A stretch of DNA of 64,000 nucleotides from Mytilus californianus (GCF_021869535.1 NW_026262701.1:46875278-46939277), one strand, 5' to 3'; positions 45,985 through 58,010 are shown, numbered from the stretch's first letter. Notes: generated from the letters alone by a model not told the origin. Numbers and translations are program-made.

Positions 45985-48310
45985 TTGCACGACTTTGAAT
46001 AAAAGAGGGACGAAAGATACCAGAGGGACAGTCAAACTCATAGATCGAAAACAAACTGACAACGCCATGGCCAAAAATAAAAAGACAAACGGACAAATAA
46101 TAGTACAGATGACACAGCATAGAAAACTAAGGACTAAGCAAAACGAACCCTACCAAAAACTGGGGGTGATCTCAGGTGCTCCGGAAGGGTAAGCAGATCC
46201 TGCTCCACATGTGGCACCCGTCATGTTGCTTATGTTATTACAAATCCTGTAAATAGTCTAATTCGGTAGGTCTCATTCGTGAAAAGGGAAGGGTATTGTA
46301 ATTACGACATAAGGAACATATCCGATATCATCTGTGAAACGGTTGTTCCATAACGGTCCACCAACTCGTGATTACGTCCGTAAAATTTACGAAGGGATGA
46401 CTTCAACTTCACCATTTGGAACTCTTGGTTCAATAGCTTCCTTGTAAGCAGCAATACTCTATCAAGGAAATCATGATAGTAAATACAAGCCCTGGAATAT
46501 CGTATCAATTGGGAGAAATATACTCCGTATGCAGGCGCTGCTGGAATGTTGCTACATAGAAATGGAAAGTTCACAATTGGGAAGCTGAAATCATCTCTTT
46601 TGTCGTAAAGTTTTGTTTTCAACCGACCCTCATTGTCAATTTCTAGATGTAAGTCAAGATATGAGGCAGACTTAACTGTATCTGTAGTATCCTTTATCTC
46701 TAGTTCGATGGGATAGATTCGTTCAACATAGTCACCACATTTTGTATTATTTAGTGAGAGAACATCATCTATATAGCAGAACGTAAAGTTAAAGGATATT
46801 GCTAACTTGTTATCTTTCTTCCTAAGAAGTTCCTGTATGAAGTCAGCCTCATAATAATAAAGAAACAAGTCGGCAAGAAGAGGGGCACAATTGGTTCCCA
46901 TTGGAGTTCCAACAGTCTGTGGGAAAAACACGTCCTCCAAACGTAACAAATATGCTGTCAATCAAGAAATCAAGCATCTTGATAATGTCAGTTTCAGAGA
47001 ATTTTTTGTTTGAATCAGAGTGATTCTTTACAAAGTAGGATTTATCCCTCCCCAAGACAAGATACTTGTATCTACGTTCGCCATTCTTTTTAATGAAACA
47101 AAGTAATACCAACTCTTTCAATTTGTCTTTTAGTTTGGAATGGGGAATACTTGTGTAAAGTGTAGAAAAGTCAAATGTTTTAATACTATTGCAAGATGAG
47201 AGAGTCTTAGATTGTATGTATTCTAAAAGATCTTTGGATTTTTTTAGTATCCACATCTGATTCACGCCACCTCTAGAATAGGCAGTTTCACAATAACTTT
47301 GGAGCCCGGCTTTGATCGCTGATAAAATAGATGTTAATAATTTCGAAAGAGATTTCGTGGAGCACTTGGAAGACCCAGCAATATACCGTTGTTTGTAAGG
47401 ACACTTATGTAGTTTAGGTATCCAATACAGTGATGGAAGATCCAGTTCTTCATCTTTGGTTGAAATTCCAAAGGAACATAGAACAGACCTATGATTATCC
47501 AGGCTTTCCTCTTTGGTAAGTGTCGTGAGGGTATATGTTGAGTTACCTTATTCATTTATCAAGCAGTTTATGTAATGATATTTACACACAAAAACGATGT
47601 TGTTTGGGGCTTTATCTGCGGGGACAACAACATATTTGTCATGGAGGTAGGACAAGTGTTTTGCAACATTTGGGTCTTAAAAAATTGACGTAGCGTGGGT
47701 ATTGATAGACCCATTTAGTTTCTTAATTCGGATTTGTATCAACGATCTCACAGCCTTAATCCATTCGGAAAGAGTATCTACGTTTTTTTTTTCTCGCGTT
47801 TAGCCCATTGCCTGGCATAATCCTCGACTGAATCCATCAGTATTTTGAAGTTGTATTTCCAATTGATGGATTTAGGCTAACGATATTTCAACCTTTGGAT
47901 AACAAATTACGCAGGGAAGTGTTATTGACAATGTTGAGGTCTCCGGTAATAACGTGGCCAGCCGGATTATATGTGAATTGGGAACTAGCACAGGTGCAAT
48001 CAGTAGGTTTAGACTTGAAGTCGTCAATGTTGAGATCCTGCAAAACGTGTTTGTAATTGAAAATAAACGTGGAACTATGTCTGCTGCAGAGCTGGAACAT
48101 CGGGAAATGAATCTATATGTCATGGCTGTTTTTACTTTAATACCATATGGTATCAAATGTATTAGGCCAGATTCTTTAAACCGCGTAATTTCTAAAATAT
48201 ATTCTCCATCGGTCAAGAAATCAGACTTTATTAAGGACATGAATTCTCTCTGATTCTGAAAGTTTGCTCTTGACGGGAAGAATGCTGATATAAGGTGTAT
48301 CATAATTCTG
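45985..48310 (-). pseudogene. PLE-like family Y reverse transcriptase relic with 3' tail
   Basis: Reverse strand, from 48310: decayed N-terminal region with NYKHVLQDLNIDDFKSKPTD and PAGHVITGDLNIVNNTSLRN (48100-47888); YVVVPADKAPNNIVFVC (about 47610); LPSLYWIPKLHKCPYKQR (about 47420); FDFSTLYTSIPHSKLKDKL (about 47160); VGTPMGTNCAPLLADLFLYY (about 46900); FCYIDDVLSLNN (about 46760); KLYDKRDDFSFPIVNFPF; and the end RNHELVDRYG to 46302. The noncoding tail 46260-45985 recurs solo at 10980-11310. Catalytic Tyr-Ile-Asp-Asp is intact, but one extra T near 46926 shifts the frame, a stop lies at about 47549, and the N-terminal part is scrambled. No GIY-YIG domain is seen. It is a different family from X but has the same architecture. 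Confidence 0.88.
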
Positions 48311-49008
48311 TAGATTAAAAATCGTATCTAGAATCTAAAAATTTAAAATAACCCATCTACCGCATGTAAAATGCATGTGTTCAAAATAGACTATACGTAG
48401 CTACACGGAATATAAGTCTTTTTTATCTTTAGTGACAGATTTGTTTTCTTATACAATTTGAATTTTACTAGTTTTTATCTAAACTAAAACAGTCTGGCTA
48501 TCGTCGTTAAGTTTATTTTGATATCTGCAAAGAAAAGTGTACAGACATCTTTATTGTTTTAATGTACAAAAATAAAGAGGTGATATGTTATCTATTTCAA
48601 CTTTTGTAAATGATAATCCATCTTTGTCACAAGTGTTTTTATGTTGTAAAGCATTTCATTCAAGTGTGTCTACCTCTGTTTACATATAAAAGGACCACTA
48701 GAAAAGATAGTACATGTAGTTAAAGGGTACTCTGATAATTTTATTGTTTCCCAGTACGTTTTTGTTTATTGTGATTGGGTCGTCAGAAAATTGTGTGTTA
48801 ACTGCTTTGTGACGTTGAAATTAAGTTATTTGTATTTATTCCAAATATGCTCTATATCAATAAACGCTCTTCATAAAATTTATAACAATTGTATTTAAGG
48901 TTTTGCATGTTTGGCGTCTTTAGCCGAACAGTTTTATCTTTTTACTTGATTCAATTCCTGTGTGCTAGTTCAAATTCTGGACGCCATTCTTTGCTCCTTT
49001 CAATTGGA
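48311..49008. other. Noncoding stretch, nothing recognised
   Basis: AT-rich. No frame, RNA or shared repeat was found. Confidence 0.4.
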
Positions 49009-49610
49009 CCTGTATGATGTATTTTTTTAAATATTAGTTCATTTATATGTTTCAAACCGCATCGGTAGTCTCATGGTAGCGTGTTCGCCTCGAGTGCGGG
49101 AGGTCGTGGGTTCGAACCCCGACCGGGTCAAACCAAAGACTTTACAATTTGTATTTGCTGCTTCTCCACTAAGCACGCGACAATAAGGAGTAAGAGCAAG
49201 GACTGGTCTGCTCGGATTCAGAATAATGTGTCCAGGTAAGGTGACATGTCTTTCTGTGGACTTTTACCTTGTGCACTAGCACGTTAAAAATCCGGCTCAG
49301 CGTGTCGGTCTAGTACAAAGCAGTGTAAATATTCATATTACATTAACATGTCCTCGTCCTTAATATACATATTAATTTCCACTGGACGTTAAGCAGCCAT
49401 CCATCATCATCATCATTTATATGTTTCGGAGTTTAGTGTGACGTCCATTTCGCTGAACTGTTATACAATTACTATTTAGGGGTCAGCTCGCCTCTGGTGC
49501 GGGATTTTCTCGCTGTGTTGAAACCCCAGTGGTGGCCTTAGGCTGTTTTCTGCTTTTTGGTCGGGTTGTCTCTTTGACACATTCCCCGTTTCCATTCTCA
49601 ATTTTATCTG
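49009..49610 (-). repeat. Dispersed repeat R2, reverse copy split by a SINE
   Basis: The left part (49009-49053, to CATTTATATGTTTC) and right part (49428-49610, from GGAGTTTAGTGTGACGTCC to the CATTTCCATTCTCAATTTTAT terminus) join into an R2 copy when the SINE and one target duplication are removed. The uninterrupted junction is seen in reverse at 16610-16640. Confidence 0.9.
49054..49413 (+). mobile_element. tRNA-derived SINE with 14-bp target duplication
   Basis: The head at about 49058-49130 has a tRNA-like shape with a perfect box B, GGTTCGAACCC (49109-49119), and a box A-like GTAGTCTCATGGTAGC. The body has GAGTAAGAGCAAGGACTGG, CTAGCACGTTAAAAATCCGG and AGCGTGTCGGTCTAGTACAA. The tail is a short (ATC)n. 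CATTTATATGTTTC lies on both sides (49040-49053 and 49414-49427). Transcription would use the internal pol III promoter. The head is not a functional tRNA: it is fused to the body and has no separate 3' end. The good box B and exact duplication suggest it is fairly young. Confidence 0.92.
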
Positions 49611-50035
49611 TTTTCTGACTAATTTTAAAGTAGTACATTTTCTAATTGATTTACACCATTTTCATACAATGTGCAGATACCGTACGATGTACTGTACGTC
49701 TTGCGTTCATTTAAATGATTGACATAGCAATATCTCTCCCAAAAATTGCATTATTTCAACAACATAAAATAAGTAGATTGTAATTCAGTGGCTTGTTTGT
49801 CGAAGGTACGTGTTTAAGGACTAGGGCGTGTCATGACCATCTTACATGTATGACATATATTTGACCTCAGTGGGTTTATCAAACATGTCTACACTGAGGG
49901 AGATTCGCTGAATGTAATTGTTTAGGGCGGTCCTAACTGTTAGGATAAAGATTTACACTTTTCCATTTCATCAAAGAGAGTTTGCAGCTCGGTATAAGTT
50001 GACTTAGTATTCTGTATATTGCTCATATTCGCGCA

Positions 50036-50360
50036 TGTATAAAATTGGGAATGGAAACGGGTAATGTGTCAAAGAGACAACAACTCGACCAAAGAGCAGA
50101 AAACAGCTCAAGGCCACAAATGGGTCTTCAACACAGCGAGAAAATTCCGCAACCGGATGCGGGCTTTAGTTGGCCCCTAAACAAAAATATATACAATTAC
50201 TGTTTCAGAGAAAATATATAAATATACCAAAATTAAAAAAAAACATACAAGACTAACAAAAGCCAGACGTTCCTGACTTGGGACAGGCGCACAAATGCGG
50301 CGGGGTTAAACATGTTTTGTGAGATCTCAACCCTCCCATATACCTCTAGCCAATGTAGAA
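50036..50360 (+). repeat. Dispersed repeat R2, forward copy
   Basis: AAATTGGGAATGGAAACGGG, GTGTCAAAGAGACAACAACT, TTCAACACAGCGAGAAAATT, then AAAACATACAAGACTAACAA and CCTGACTTGGGACAGGCGCA, GCGGCGGGGTTAAACATG, CTCAACCCTCCCATATACCT. This is the copy that reaches furthest into the family's second half. It faces the reverse copy at 49428-49610. Confidence 0.9.
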
Positions 50361-51795
50361 CTAACAAACACATATCAATACGCGATACTATAGCACTTGA
50401 ATTCACGTTCTAGTGTCTACTTACTAGGAATTGTTGATAATTTCATTTTTCGTTCAACCATGAAATGGTGTTACGCCATTCGTTACGACTTGTCCATTTT
50501 TATGACGATTTTAACCAATCACAACTTTTTGGTGTACGCTTTATCATCAAAATTAATTATCCTGTGAATTATAACTGTGCACTAAACTAATGCATAGTTA
50601 TTTTTTTTTTTATAAAAAAAAACATTTATTCAAACAACTGTAGATTCTAAAGATATGTTAATAAAAGAACGCAATTAGCTATAAAAACAAATGCAAAAAT
50701 ACTAGGGTTAAATATAACGATTTCATTACATGTATCTTTGCATTACTCAAAGTCTGGCAAACCGGTTTGAAATTCAGGAACACCAGCAAATTTGCGAGCT
50801 TTAAAAATCAAAATTCTTTAGATTAAATATAACGTTATGTTTAGAAATGTTTTACTAAATTAAATGTAATATAATAGTTGTAAAATGACCTTTCTATCAA
50901 ACTGCACGTTCTATTTCCATTGAGATTACACGTACATGTACAAATTCAAGGTTTTGAAAAAAAAATAGAAAACACAAAGGGGAAGGGTTGACTGGACATT
51001 TACAGAAACAGGAACATTTATGTAAACAAAACAATTATTCTACAATTTATAAAAGTTGTCCATAGGAATAGACTTGGACACTTAATCGATATATGTAAGC
51101 ACACATACATGTATAGATTAATCAGTGATATACGAGAAAGTACGAGGTACAACAAGGAAGTTCGTTCGGTACATTACTCGCCAGACAATAATAGTCATTA
51201 TCAACAGACGTAAATTGGTCGCAATCGGAACCTTTTTGTAGGCGAATCGAGAATGACCGAGTAATAACTATTAAAATGATAATTTTTGGCGATATTAACA
51301 ACATGCATTACTATATGAATACCTTTATCATATACAATATCAAATACAATCATGAATCCGTAATTACAACTTTGTAAATGTCGGATATAACATAATAATC
51401 ACTTAACTTTAAATGTTTCATTTATTCTACACAAGAAGAGATAAGTAGTTGTTCTTCAACTTGTTTTCAATCTTATGATTAGATGTATTGATTGTTATTG
51501 TGCATCGACATGTAGATACTAGGAGATGTTTGGTAAAAGTCATTGAGACTATATCATAGCGAAAGATAACCTTAAGATATCTTGTAAATACTTTTTGTAA
51601 TTCCACTGAACGAATGAAAAAATGGGAGGGATAGAGTTATAAACACCGAAGTGGCTATAAATATTCATGGCATAATGTGTTGGGTTGTTTTTTTCTTTCT
51701 TTTTATATTTAGAGAATGTAGTGTTGATGGAAGATATTGATATAGTCTGTTTAATACAAGAGCTTGTCATATCATTTAGAAACTTGCCTATTGTT
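50361..51795. other. Noncoding stretch, nothing recognised
   Basis: No coding or shared repeat is visible. The short frames are chance. Confidence 0.4.
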
Positions 51796-51799
51796 AAAG

Positions 51800-52065
51800 A
51801 ATGTAAGAAAGAAACTGTAATTCATTGGTTGTCGTTTGTTGCTGTATATCATATTTTGTTTTGTAAATACATCAGGCCGTTAGTTTTCTCGTTGAATTGT
51901 TTTACTTTTTCATTTCATTTCATTTCATTTATAGCTGACTATTTATATATGAGGTTAATTGTTGAAGGCCGTACGGTGACCTATAGTTGCTAACTGCTAT
52001 GTAATCTGGTCTCTGGTGGAGAGTTGTCTCATTGGCAATCATATCACATCTTCTTATTTGCATAA
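51800..52065 (+). repeat. Dispersed repeat R1, forward copy
   Basis: TGTAATTCATTGGTTGTCGTT, CAGGCCGTTAGTTTTCTCGT, GAAGGCCGTACGGTGACCTA and the end GTTGTCTCATTGGCAATCAT are well preserved. A short TTTCATTTCATTTCATTT expansion interrupts it. Confidence 0.88.
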
Positions 52066-52685
52066 GTTGATGTCTTTTTGTGCAGTAGGGTTGTTATCTC
52101 GCTTACGTTTACACTAAAGTTCCTTTTATTCATATTTACAAACTGTGTGTTAAATCTTGCAATTTCTTAGTCAAGGGTATCACACTAAAATATCTGTTGT
52201 ATATGCCATTATCTGCCTTTCAGATAAAAAAGTGCTGGTTTTAAATAGTTTTTGGTATATATAATAATGGGTACTAAATGAGAGCCCTTCCTATACATGT
52301 ATCTGACTCTGGTTTAAATACTACACAGAACATTTTCATCGTTCGAAAGACTTATTAATGTGTCGTGATGCAGTCCTGGCATAACACTTAAATCATTTCT
52401 TTTTGTCTGCATATTAATAATTATCTTTAATTTCTTTGAGTGACATATATTTTCATTCAAAGTTTAGGACCAAGATGAATCATATTTTATCAACTGCAAC
52501 ATGACATTACTTCTATTCATTAATCATTTATTACCAAAGTAAGTTTTACCACAATATAAGATGAAATTGATGTGTCCAGTACATAATTAAAATTGTAAAG
52601 ATAGATTTTATTGTCTTATGCGTTAGTATGCGCAAGGTAATCTACCAAAGCAAATTTGTAAACTTTTTAAAGACCCGATTGTCTT
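52066..52685. other. Noncoding stretch, nothing recognised
   Basis: AT-rich. No supported feature. Confidence 0.4.
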
Positions 52686-52689
52686 CTAT

Positions 52690-53060
52690 CTTTTAAAAAA
52701 GCGGTAGATACCAAACTCATCAGTCGAAAAGAGACAAAATCATGGCAAAAAAAAATCAACGAAAAGACAAACAACGGTCTACAAAAAACATATAGATTGA
52801 GCAACACACACCTACTAAAACATATAGATTGAGCAACACACACCTACTAAAACATATAGATTGAGCAACACACACCTACTAAAACGGGGACAATCTCAGG
52901 TGCGCCGAAAGGGTTAACAAAAACATATAGATTGAGCAACACACACCTACTAAAACATATAGATTGAGCAACACACACCTACTAAAACGGGGACAATCTC
53001 AGGTGCGCCGAAAGGGTTAATAGATCTTGCACAACATGTGACACCCATGTGAAAAATGCA
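52690..53060 (-). repeat. Family Y tail with internal tandem expansion
   Basis: The tail resembles 45985-46260 in the same orientation (GATACCAAACTCATCAGTCG, then GGACAATCTCAGGTGCGCCG, CACAACATGTGACACCC). Inside, a 32-bp unit ACATATAGATTGAGCAACAC... occurs three times (52788-52883) and twice more (52923-52986). Each group is followed by the same ~35-base GGGGACAATCTCAGG...GGGTTAA block. The unit copies are identical, so the expansion is recent. Confidence 0.9.
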
Positions 53061-53064
53061 ATCA

Positions 53065-54690
53065 AAAATGCAGATTTGTATGGTTTAGGGAGTCCTGATC
53101 TTCAAATAGTTGTTACATTCGAGTATTTTTGTATTTCGTTTTTATACATTTTTTTTCAACGATCTAGACCCGATTCTAAGTAATATAAATTCTACCACAG
53201 CACCCCTTTGATTTCGATTTTTATCCACGAAATACTTAAAAGAGGAGGTATGTTTAAAAGCCATGTTTGGCTCCTAACACTACAAAAAATAGTAAGATTA
53301 TTCAAGTCTTCCAAATTTATGTTATTGTCATTTTTATGATTATAACAGGTTGGTATTTTCTGGACACTTTAGTGCACAAAGGTCACTTTGAACCAATGAT
53401 GTCATAAACAGGTTGTACATGAAATGGCCATACTTTTTGGACAAAATAGATTATAGCTCTGGACTAAGACAAAAAGATATTTTACCTACATTAGCATCAC
53501 TGTAAAATACATTTCGTAGTGAAATATCATTTTGTGTAAAGCCTTGGCGTATATCTAAACTCATAAAAACATTAATAACAAGTAGTTCGATCTCAAAATG
53601 GGACTTTTGCGGCAGATTTTGCAGTTATGTACTAAAATGCAAGAACTTTGAAGCCCTAATACAAAATTGTAATGCATACTTCAAAATTTTTTTAAATACC
53701 GATATCTAACAGTAATGTCTTACAGACTTCTGAAGGGTGCTATTTGGAAGATTTATAGTGTTTTTTGATTCGCAATTTAAAAGGGGTAAAACGTGACTTT
53801 ATAATATCTTCTCCTTTTTAAATTTTAAAACGTTTCATACACAGTAAAGTTTTAACCTCGCATTTCAAAGTCTGCAATTCTCAAGTGGATAAATATTGTT
53901 ATCAACGGGGCAAATCGGTAGAATCTCTAGTGATTTAAAGGAAAACACCAAGTGCAATGTTCCGAATAGATATGACGGGAAATTGCACGCAATAAATAAT
54001 TCAATCGACGTGTGGTGTATCAAAAACAGAACCAGTTTGAATGCATACAGAATAAGAGAAAAACTGTTTATGTGTGGATCACCTATGGTATTAAATGAAT
54101 CCATGATCAAATGTCATTTAAAGTTCAGATAATATTCAATACAGTGAGTGCATAGCAACACCGAAATTTGGAAATAAATACACACGATTGATATTTGGTG
54201 ACATTCGGAAGGTAGTAGTTACTAGTAAATGCGTAGTCATTCTTATTAGAAGGAACACATGACCTTATAAATGACATACATTTTAGAATATGGTTTTCAA
54301 TACCACAATAATATTATCTTAAGATTATGAATACCTTTTCAAATTGAATACTAATCAATAATGGGCCCTGTGATTAATATATGTATTCTACAGAAAATCT
54401 ATTTCTATTATGCACCTTAAATGTATATGAAATTAAACAGAAAACATCATAATTTTTTTTACCATAAATGTTGCAAAAAATAATATCAAAATAAAATAAA
54501 AAATATAAATGAAGATAATTATAGGTCAACGGTTAGTTTAAATTATTTTGTAAATGAAACAGTGCAACTGCTTATCATGTGCAAATTAATTTCATTGAAT
54601 AGAACCAACACAAAACTATAAATATATTCCATTCTGATTTAAGATAAAAACTGTATTCGTAAGAATGAATATATTCTATTGAAGGCTTCA
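53065..54690. other. Noncoding stretch with one unsupported frame
   Basis: The frame 53896-54132 (78 codons, both strands open) has no recognised domain or splice context. Nothing else is seen. Confidence 0.35.
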
Positions 54691-55439
54691 AATTGTGGGT
54701 CAACAAATATTTATTATCACATTCAGATAATGTAGGTCAGCAAATACTTATAATCACATTCAGACAATGTAGGTCAGTAAATACTTATAAACACATTCAG
54801 ACAATGTATAGGTCAGCAAATACTTATAAACACATTTAGAAAATGTAGGTCAGCAAATACTTATAAACACATTTAGACAATGTAGTTCAGCAAATACTTA
54901 TAAACACATTTAGACAATGTATAGGTCAGCAAATACTTATAAACACATTTAGACAATGTAGTTCAGCAAATACTTATAAACACATTAAGACAATGTATAG
55001 GTCAGCAAATACTTATAAACACATTCAGACAATGTATAGGTCAGCAAATACTTATAAACACATTTAGACAATGTATAGGTCAGCAAATACTTATAAACAC
55101 ATTTAGACAAATTGAATGTATAGGTCAGCAAATACTTATAAACACATTTAGACAATGAAGGTCAGCAAATACTTATAAACACATTTAGACAATGTATAGG
55201 TCAGCAAATACTTATAAACACATTTAGACAATGTATAGGTCAGCAAATACTTATAAACACATTTAGACAATGTAGTTCAGCAAATACTTATAAACACATT
55301 TAGACAATGTAGTTCGGCAAATACTTATAAACACATTCAGACAATGTAGGTCAGAAAATACTTATAATCACATTCAGACAATGTAGGTCAGCAAATACTT
55401 ATAAACACATTCAGACAATGAAGGTCAGCAAATACTTAT
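54690..55439 (+). repeat. 38-bp satellite array, left part (about 20 units)
   Basis: The unit is near GGTCAGCAAATACTTATAAA plus CACATTTAGACAATGTA, with 36- to 46-bp spacing. The first units are more diverged. The array is interrupted at 55440 by a retroelement and resumes at 57160. Confidence 0.95.
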
Positions 55440-55800
55440 TATATAAAAAAGAAGATGTGGTATGATTGCCAATGAGACAACTCTCCACAAGAGACCAAAT
55501 GACACAGAAATTAACAACTATAGGCCACCGTACGGCCTTCAACAATGAGCTAGCCCATACCGCACAGTCAGCTATAAAAGGACCCGAAATGACAATGTAA
55601 AACAATTCAAACGAGAAAACTAACGGCCTAATTTATGTACAAAAAATGAACGAAAAACAAATATGTAACACGTAAACAAACGACAACCACTGAATTACAG
55701 GCTCCTGACTTGGGACAGGCACATACATACAGAATGTGGCGGGGTTAAACATGTTAGCAGGATCCCAACCCTCCCCCTAACCTGGGACAGTGGTGTAACA
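55440..55800 (-). repeat. R1 tail at the 3' end of the family X copy
   Basis: On the + strand: AAGAAGATGTGGTATGATTG, CACCGTACGGCCTTCAACAA, AACGGCCTAATTTATGTACA, CAGGCTCCTGACTTGGGACA, GTGGCGGGGTTAAACATGTT. It is the most complete R1 copy here and is physically continuous with family X noncoding sequence. Confidence 0.88.
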
Positions 55801-56163
55801 ACATAAGAACGAACTAAAAAATCAGTTGAAAGATGCTTAACTCATCAGATGGTTAAAAATACAAATACTACAAATACGAGTGGACGTGGCCGGGTACTTG
55901 TACATCCAAACAACAAAAAGACACTAAGTACAGATCTAAGAGTACTCGCAGTTACTGACAGCTAGTTCAAAGCCACTAACAACTAATAAAAAAAATCATG
56001 CATCTAAGACTCAATGATCAATCCGTACACATCCAAAATCCAATGGATTTAGTGTAAAGACGTCATAAACAGTCATAGAAAAACATGACCTTGTGCAATG
56101 CCAAGATACAGGTATCGACAGATTGTAGATCCATGAATGTGTATATGTATATAACAATAATAT

Positions 56164-57159
56164 TTAGTTTGCTTTTAATTTACTGATAACAAAATCAATA
56201 TCAGTACCGATAAAAACAATATTTAATGATCTAATTACAGTGTTGAATTGGTAACCTTTTAGTATAAGTTTATTTAAAGGATCGATAAGTTTACCAGGAT
56301 CATTTCTAAATTTCCGGGCACGGTAAACAATATTGCCGTAAAAATGAGGATTTGCAATCCCGTTTGAAATAAGTTTTCTACAGGTACAACCAAACTTCAA
56401 AACCAAATCTTTATATCTGTGGAAGAATTTAGTAAAGATTTTAAGTAATTTGTGGTAACGAAATCCCTGGCGTAATAATTTACCAGTTATACATAGATTA
56501 CGTTCGTTAAGATAAAAAACGTCACAACAAACATGGGCATAGCGAACGAGTTGTGAAATATAAACACCGTAAGATGGTGCCAAAGGAACATCACCATCCA
56601 AAAAGGGAAAATTAACAATAGGGAACGAAAAATCGTCTCTTTTGTCGTAAATTTTAGTGTGGAGTTTCCCTTGTAAAACCGAAATATCCAAATCTAGGAA
56701 AGGACAGTTGTTACCGTTTAAATTTGATTTATTTAAAGTAAGTTCCTTTGGGTAAATTTCGGCAGTATATTGAGAAAATTCTTGATCATTTAACGAAAAA
56801 ATATCATCAAGATAACGGTAAGTGTTGTTGAATTTATCAATTAAATGCAATTTAGACGGGTCTTTACTGAGTTTGGTCATAAACTGAGATTCATAACAGT
56901 ACAAAAACAAGTCTGCTTTAAAAGGGGTGCAATAAGTGTCCATAGGAATACCTACAACCTGTCGATAAACTTTGCTGCCGAAACGTACATAAATATTATC
57001 AAGGAGAAAATTAACAGCTTCAATCATCTCATCACACCTCCAGTAAGTATATCTAGCATATTTATCTTTCTCATTAGAGAAGAAGGCTTTAAATGAGTTG
57101 CAGCAAATATATTTTCATTCAGATTTACCAAACGACCATTTAATTAAATAGTCAAATTT
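56164..57159 (-). pseudogene. PLE-like family X reverse transcriptase, truncated copy
   Basis: An open frame of 287 codons from the ATG at 57027 is the longest in the window: YRQVVGIPMDTYCTPFKADL, RYLDDIFSLNDQEF with the catalytic Tyr-Leu-Asp-Asp, CPFLDLDIS, KIYDKRDDFSFPIVNFPFLD, LAPSYGVYISQLVRYAHVC, NLCITGKLLRQGFRYHK, FGCTCRKLISNGIANPHFYG, ending ISKLKAN. Upstream the match continues to 57159 (YWRCDEMIEA, KYICCNSFKAFFSNEK), but a TGC-to-TGA change near 57116 stops it. The usual GIPMGTN is GIPMDTY. The N-terminal half, including the LYT motif, is missing. It is inactive but younger than the 12.8-14.6 kb copy. Confidence 0.9.
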
Positions 57160-57400
57160 TATAAACACATTTAGACAATGTAGTTCAGCAAATACTTATA
57201 AACACATTCAGACAATGTAGGTCAGCAAATACTTAAATAAACACATTTAGACAATGTAGGTCAGAAAATACTTATAAACACATTTAGACAATGTAGGTCA
57301 GCAAATACTTATAAGAACATTCGGACAATGTAGGCCAGAAAAGCTTAAAAACACTTTCAGAGAATTTATGTCAGCAAATACATAAAAAACACATCCAGAC
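57160..57400 (+). repeat. 38-bp satellite array, right part (about 6 units)
   Basis: It is the same unit as 54690-55439, resuming at TATAAACACATTTAGACAAT. Units become more diverged toward 57400. Confidence 0.93.
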
Positions 57401-57829
57401 AATCAGAAATTGTATGCACACTTGTCTTATAGGTAGTATGTTATCATTTAGGTTTCGTTGTGGTGTTTGGATTCTGTCCCTATGATGTTAACCCCATCTC
57501 CTATTAGCTATTTAAACAATTATATATTTATGCATGCATTCATTTGAATTTCAAAATATAATAACCGCTTGTTCCGAAAGATTCCTTTCAATTTATTATA
57601 GAAAAGTTTTACCAGTTAATATACGATCTTCAAAGTCTTGGTTTCTTAAAATGCGTCCCGTTATTGTTTAACGGATCATGCTTTTCTTTAAACTCAATGT
57701 CCCTTACATAGGACATCATGTTCATTATGTCATCTCTGAGTGCCTTTTTGGGACCTCTAAATATCTATTTTGTTGAAAAAAATCAAGGTTGCTGTCTAAT
57801 TGACATCAATGATGCCCTCTTCTACAGAG
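57401..57829. other. Noncoding stretch, nothing recognised
   Basis: No supported feature. Confidence 0.4.
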
Positions 57830-58010
57830 GCCATAAAAATAAAGAATAGAGAATATTGGGAATGCTAAAAAGTAAAGAACCGAGAATATTAGGATGCTAA
57901 ACAATAAAGAATAAAGAATATTGGGATGCTTAAATAAACGGAATAGAGAATAATGGGTGCTAAGAAATACAGAATTCAGAATATTGGAATGCGTAAATAA
58001 AAAGAACAAT
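57830..58010 (+). repeat. ~35-bp minisatellite, left part
   Basis: About five units vary around AAAGAATAGAGAATATTGGG then ATGCTAAA. It resumes at 58400 after an R2 copy. Confidence 0.85.

Larger units (their letters stand above)
55440..57159 (-). mobile_element. 5'-truncated PLE-like family X insertion splitting the satellite
   Basis: The insertion runs, on the reverse strand, from mid-RT at 57159 to an R1 tail ending at 55440 (TTGGCAATCATACCACATCT, then a T-rich end). Both edges join satellite sequence. Within it lie the RT part (56164-57159), a ~300-bp noncoding stretch shared in part with 9530-9735, and the R1 tail. A short TAT is shared at the edges; the true target duplication is uncertain because satellite and insert are both AT-rich there. 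Confidence 0.88.

Noticed and set aside
45995-46192. 64-codon frame with Lys-, Gln- and Asn-rich sequence, and a matching reverse frame at 11081-11302
   Set aside because: Both are the noncoding family Y tail read in the antisense direction. The similarity reflects shared repeat DNA, not a protein family.
49054-49130. A tRNA gene with box A and box B
   Set aside because: It is fused to a SINE body with target duplications, and no separate mature tRNA end or terminator is visible.
53896-54132. Open frames on both strands (78-81 codons)
   Set aside because: They are mutually overlapping, with no domain, splice signal or neighbour in support.
54690-57400. CRISPR-like array of ~38-bp repeats
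   Set aside because: There are no distinct spacers: units are simple tandem copies, the sequence is eukaryotic, and no cas genes exist.
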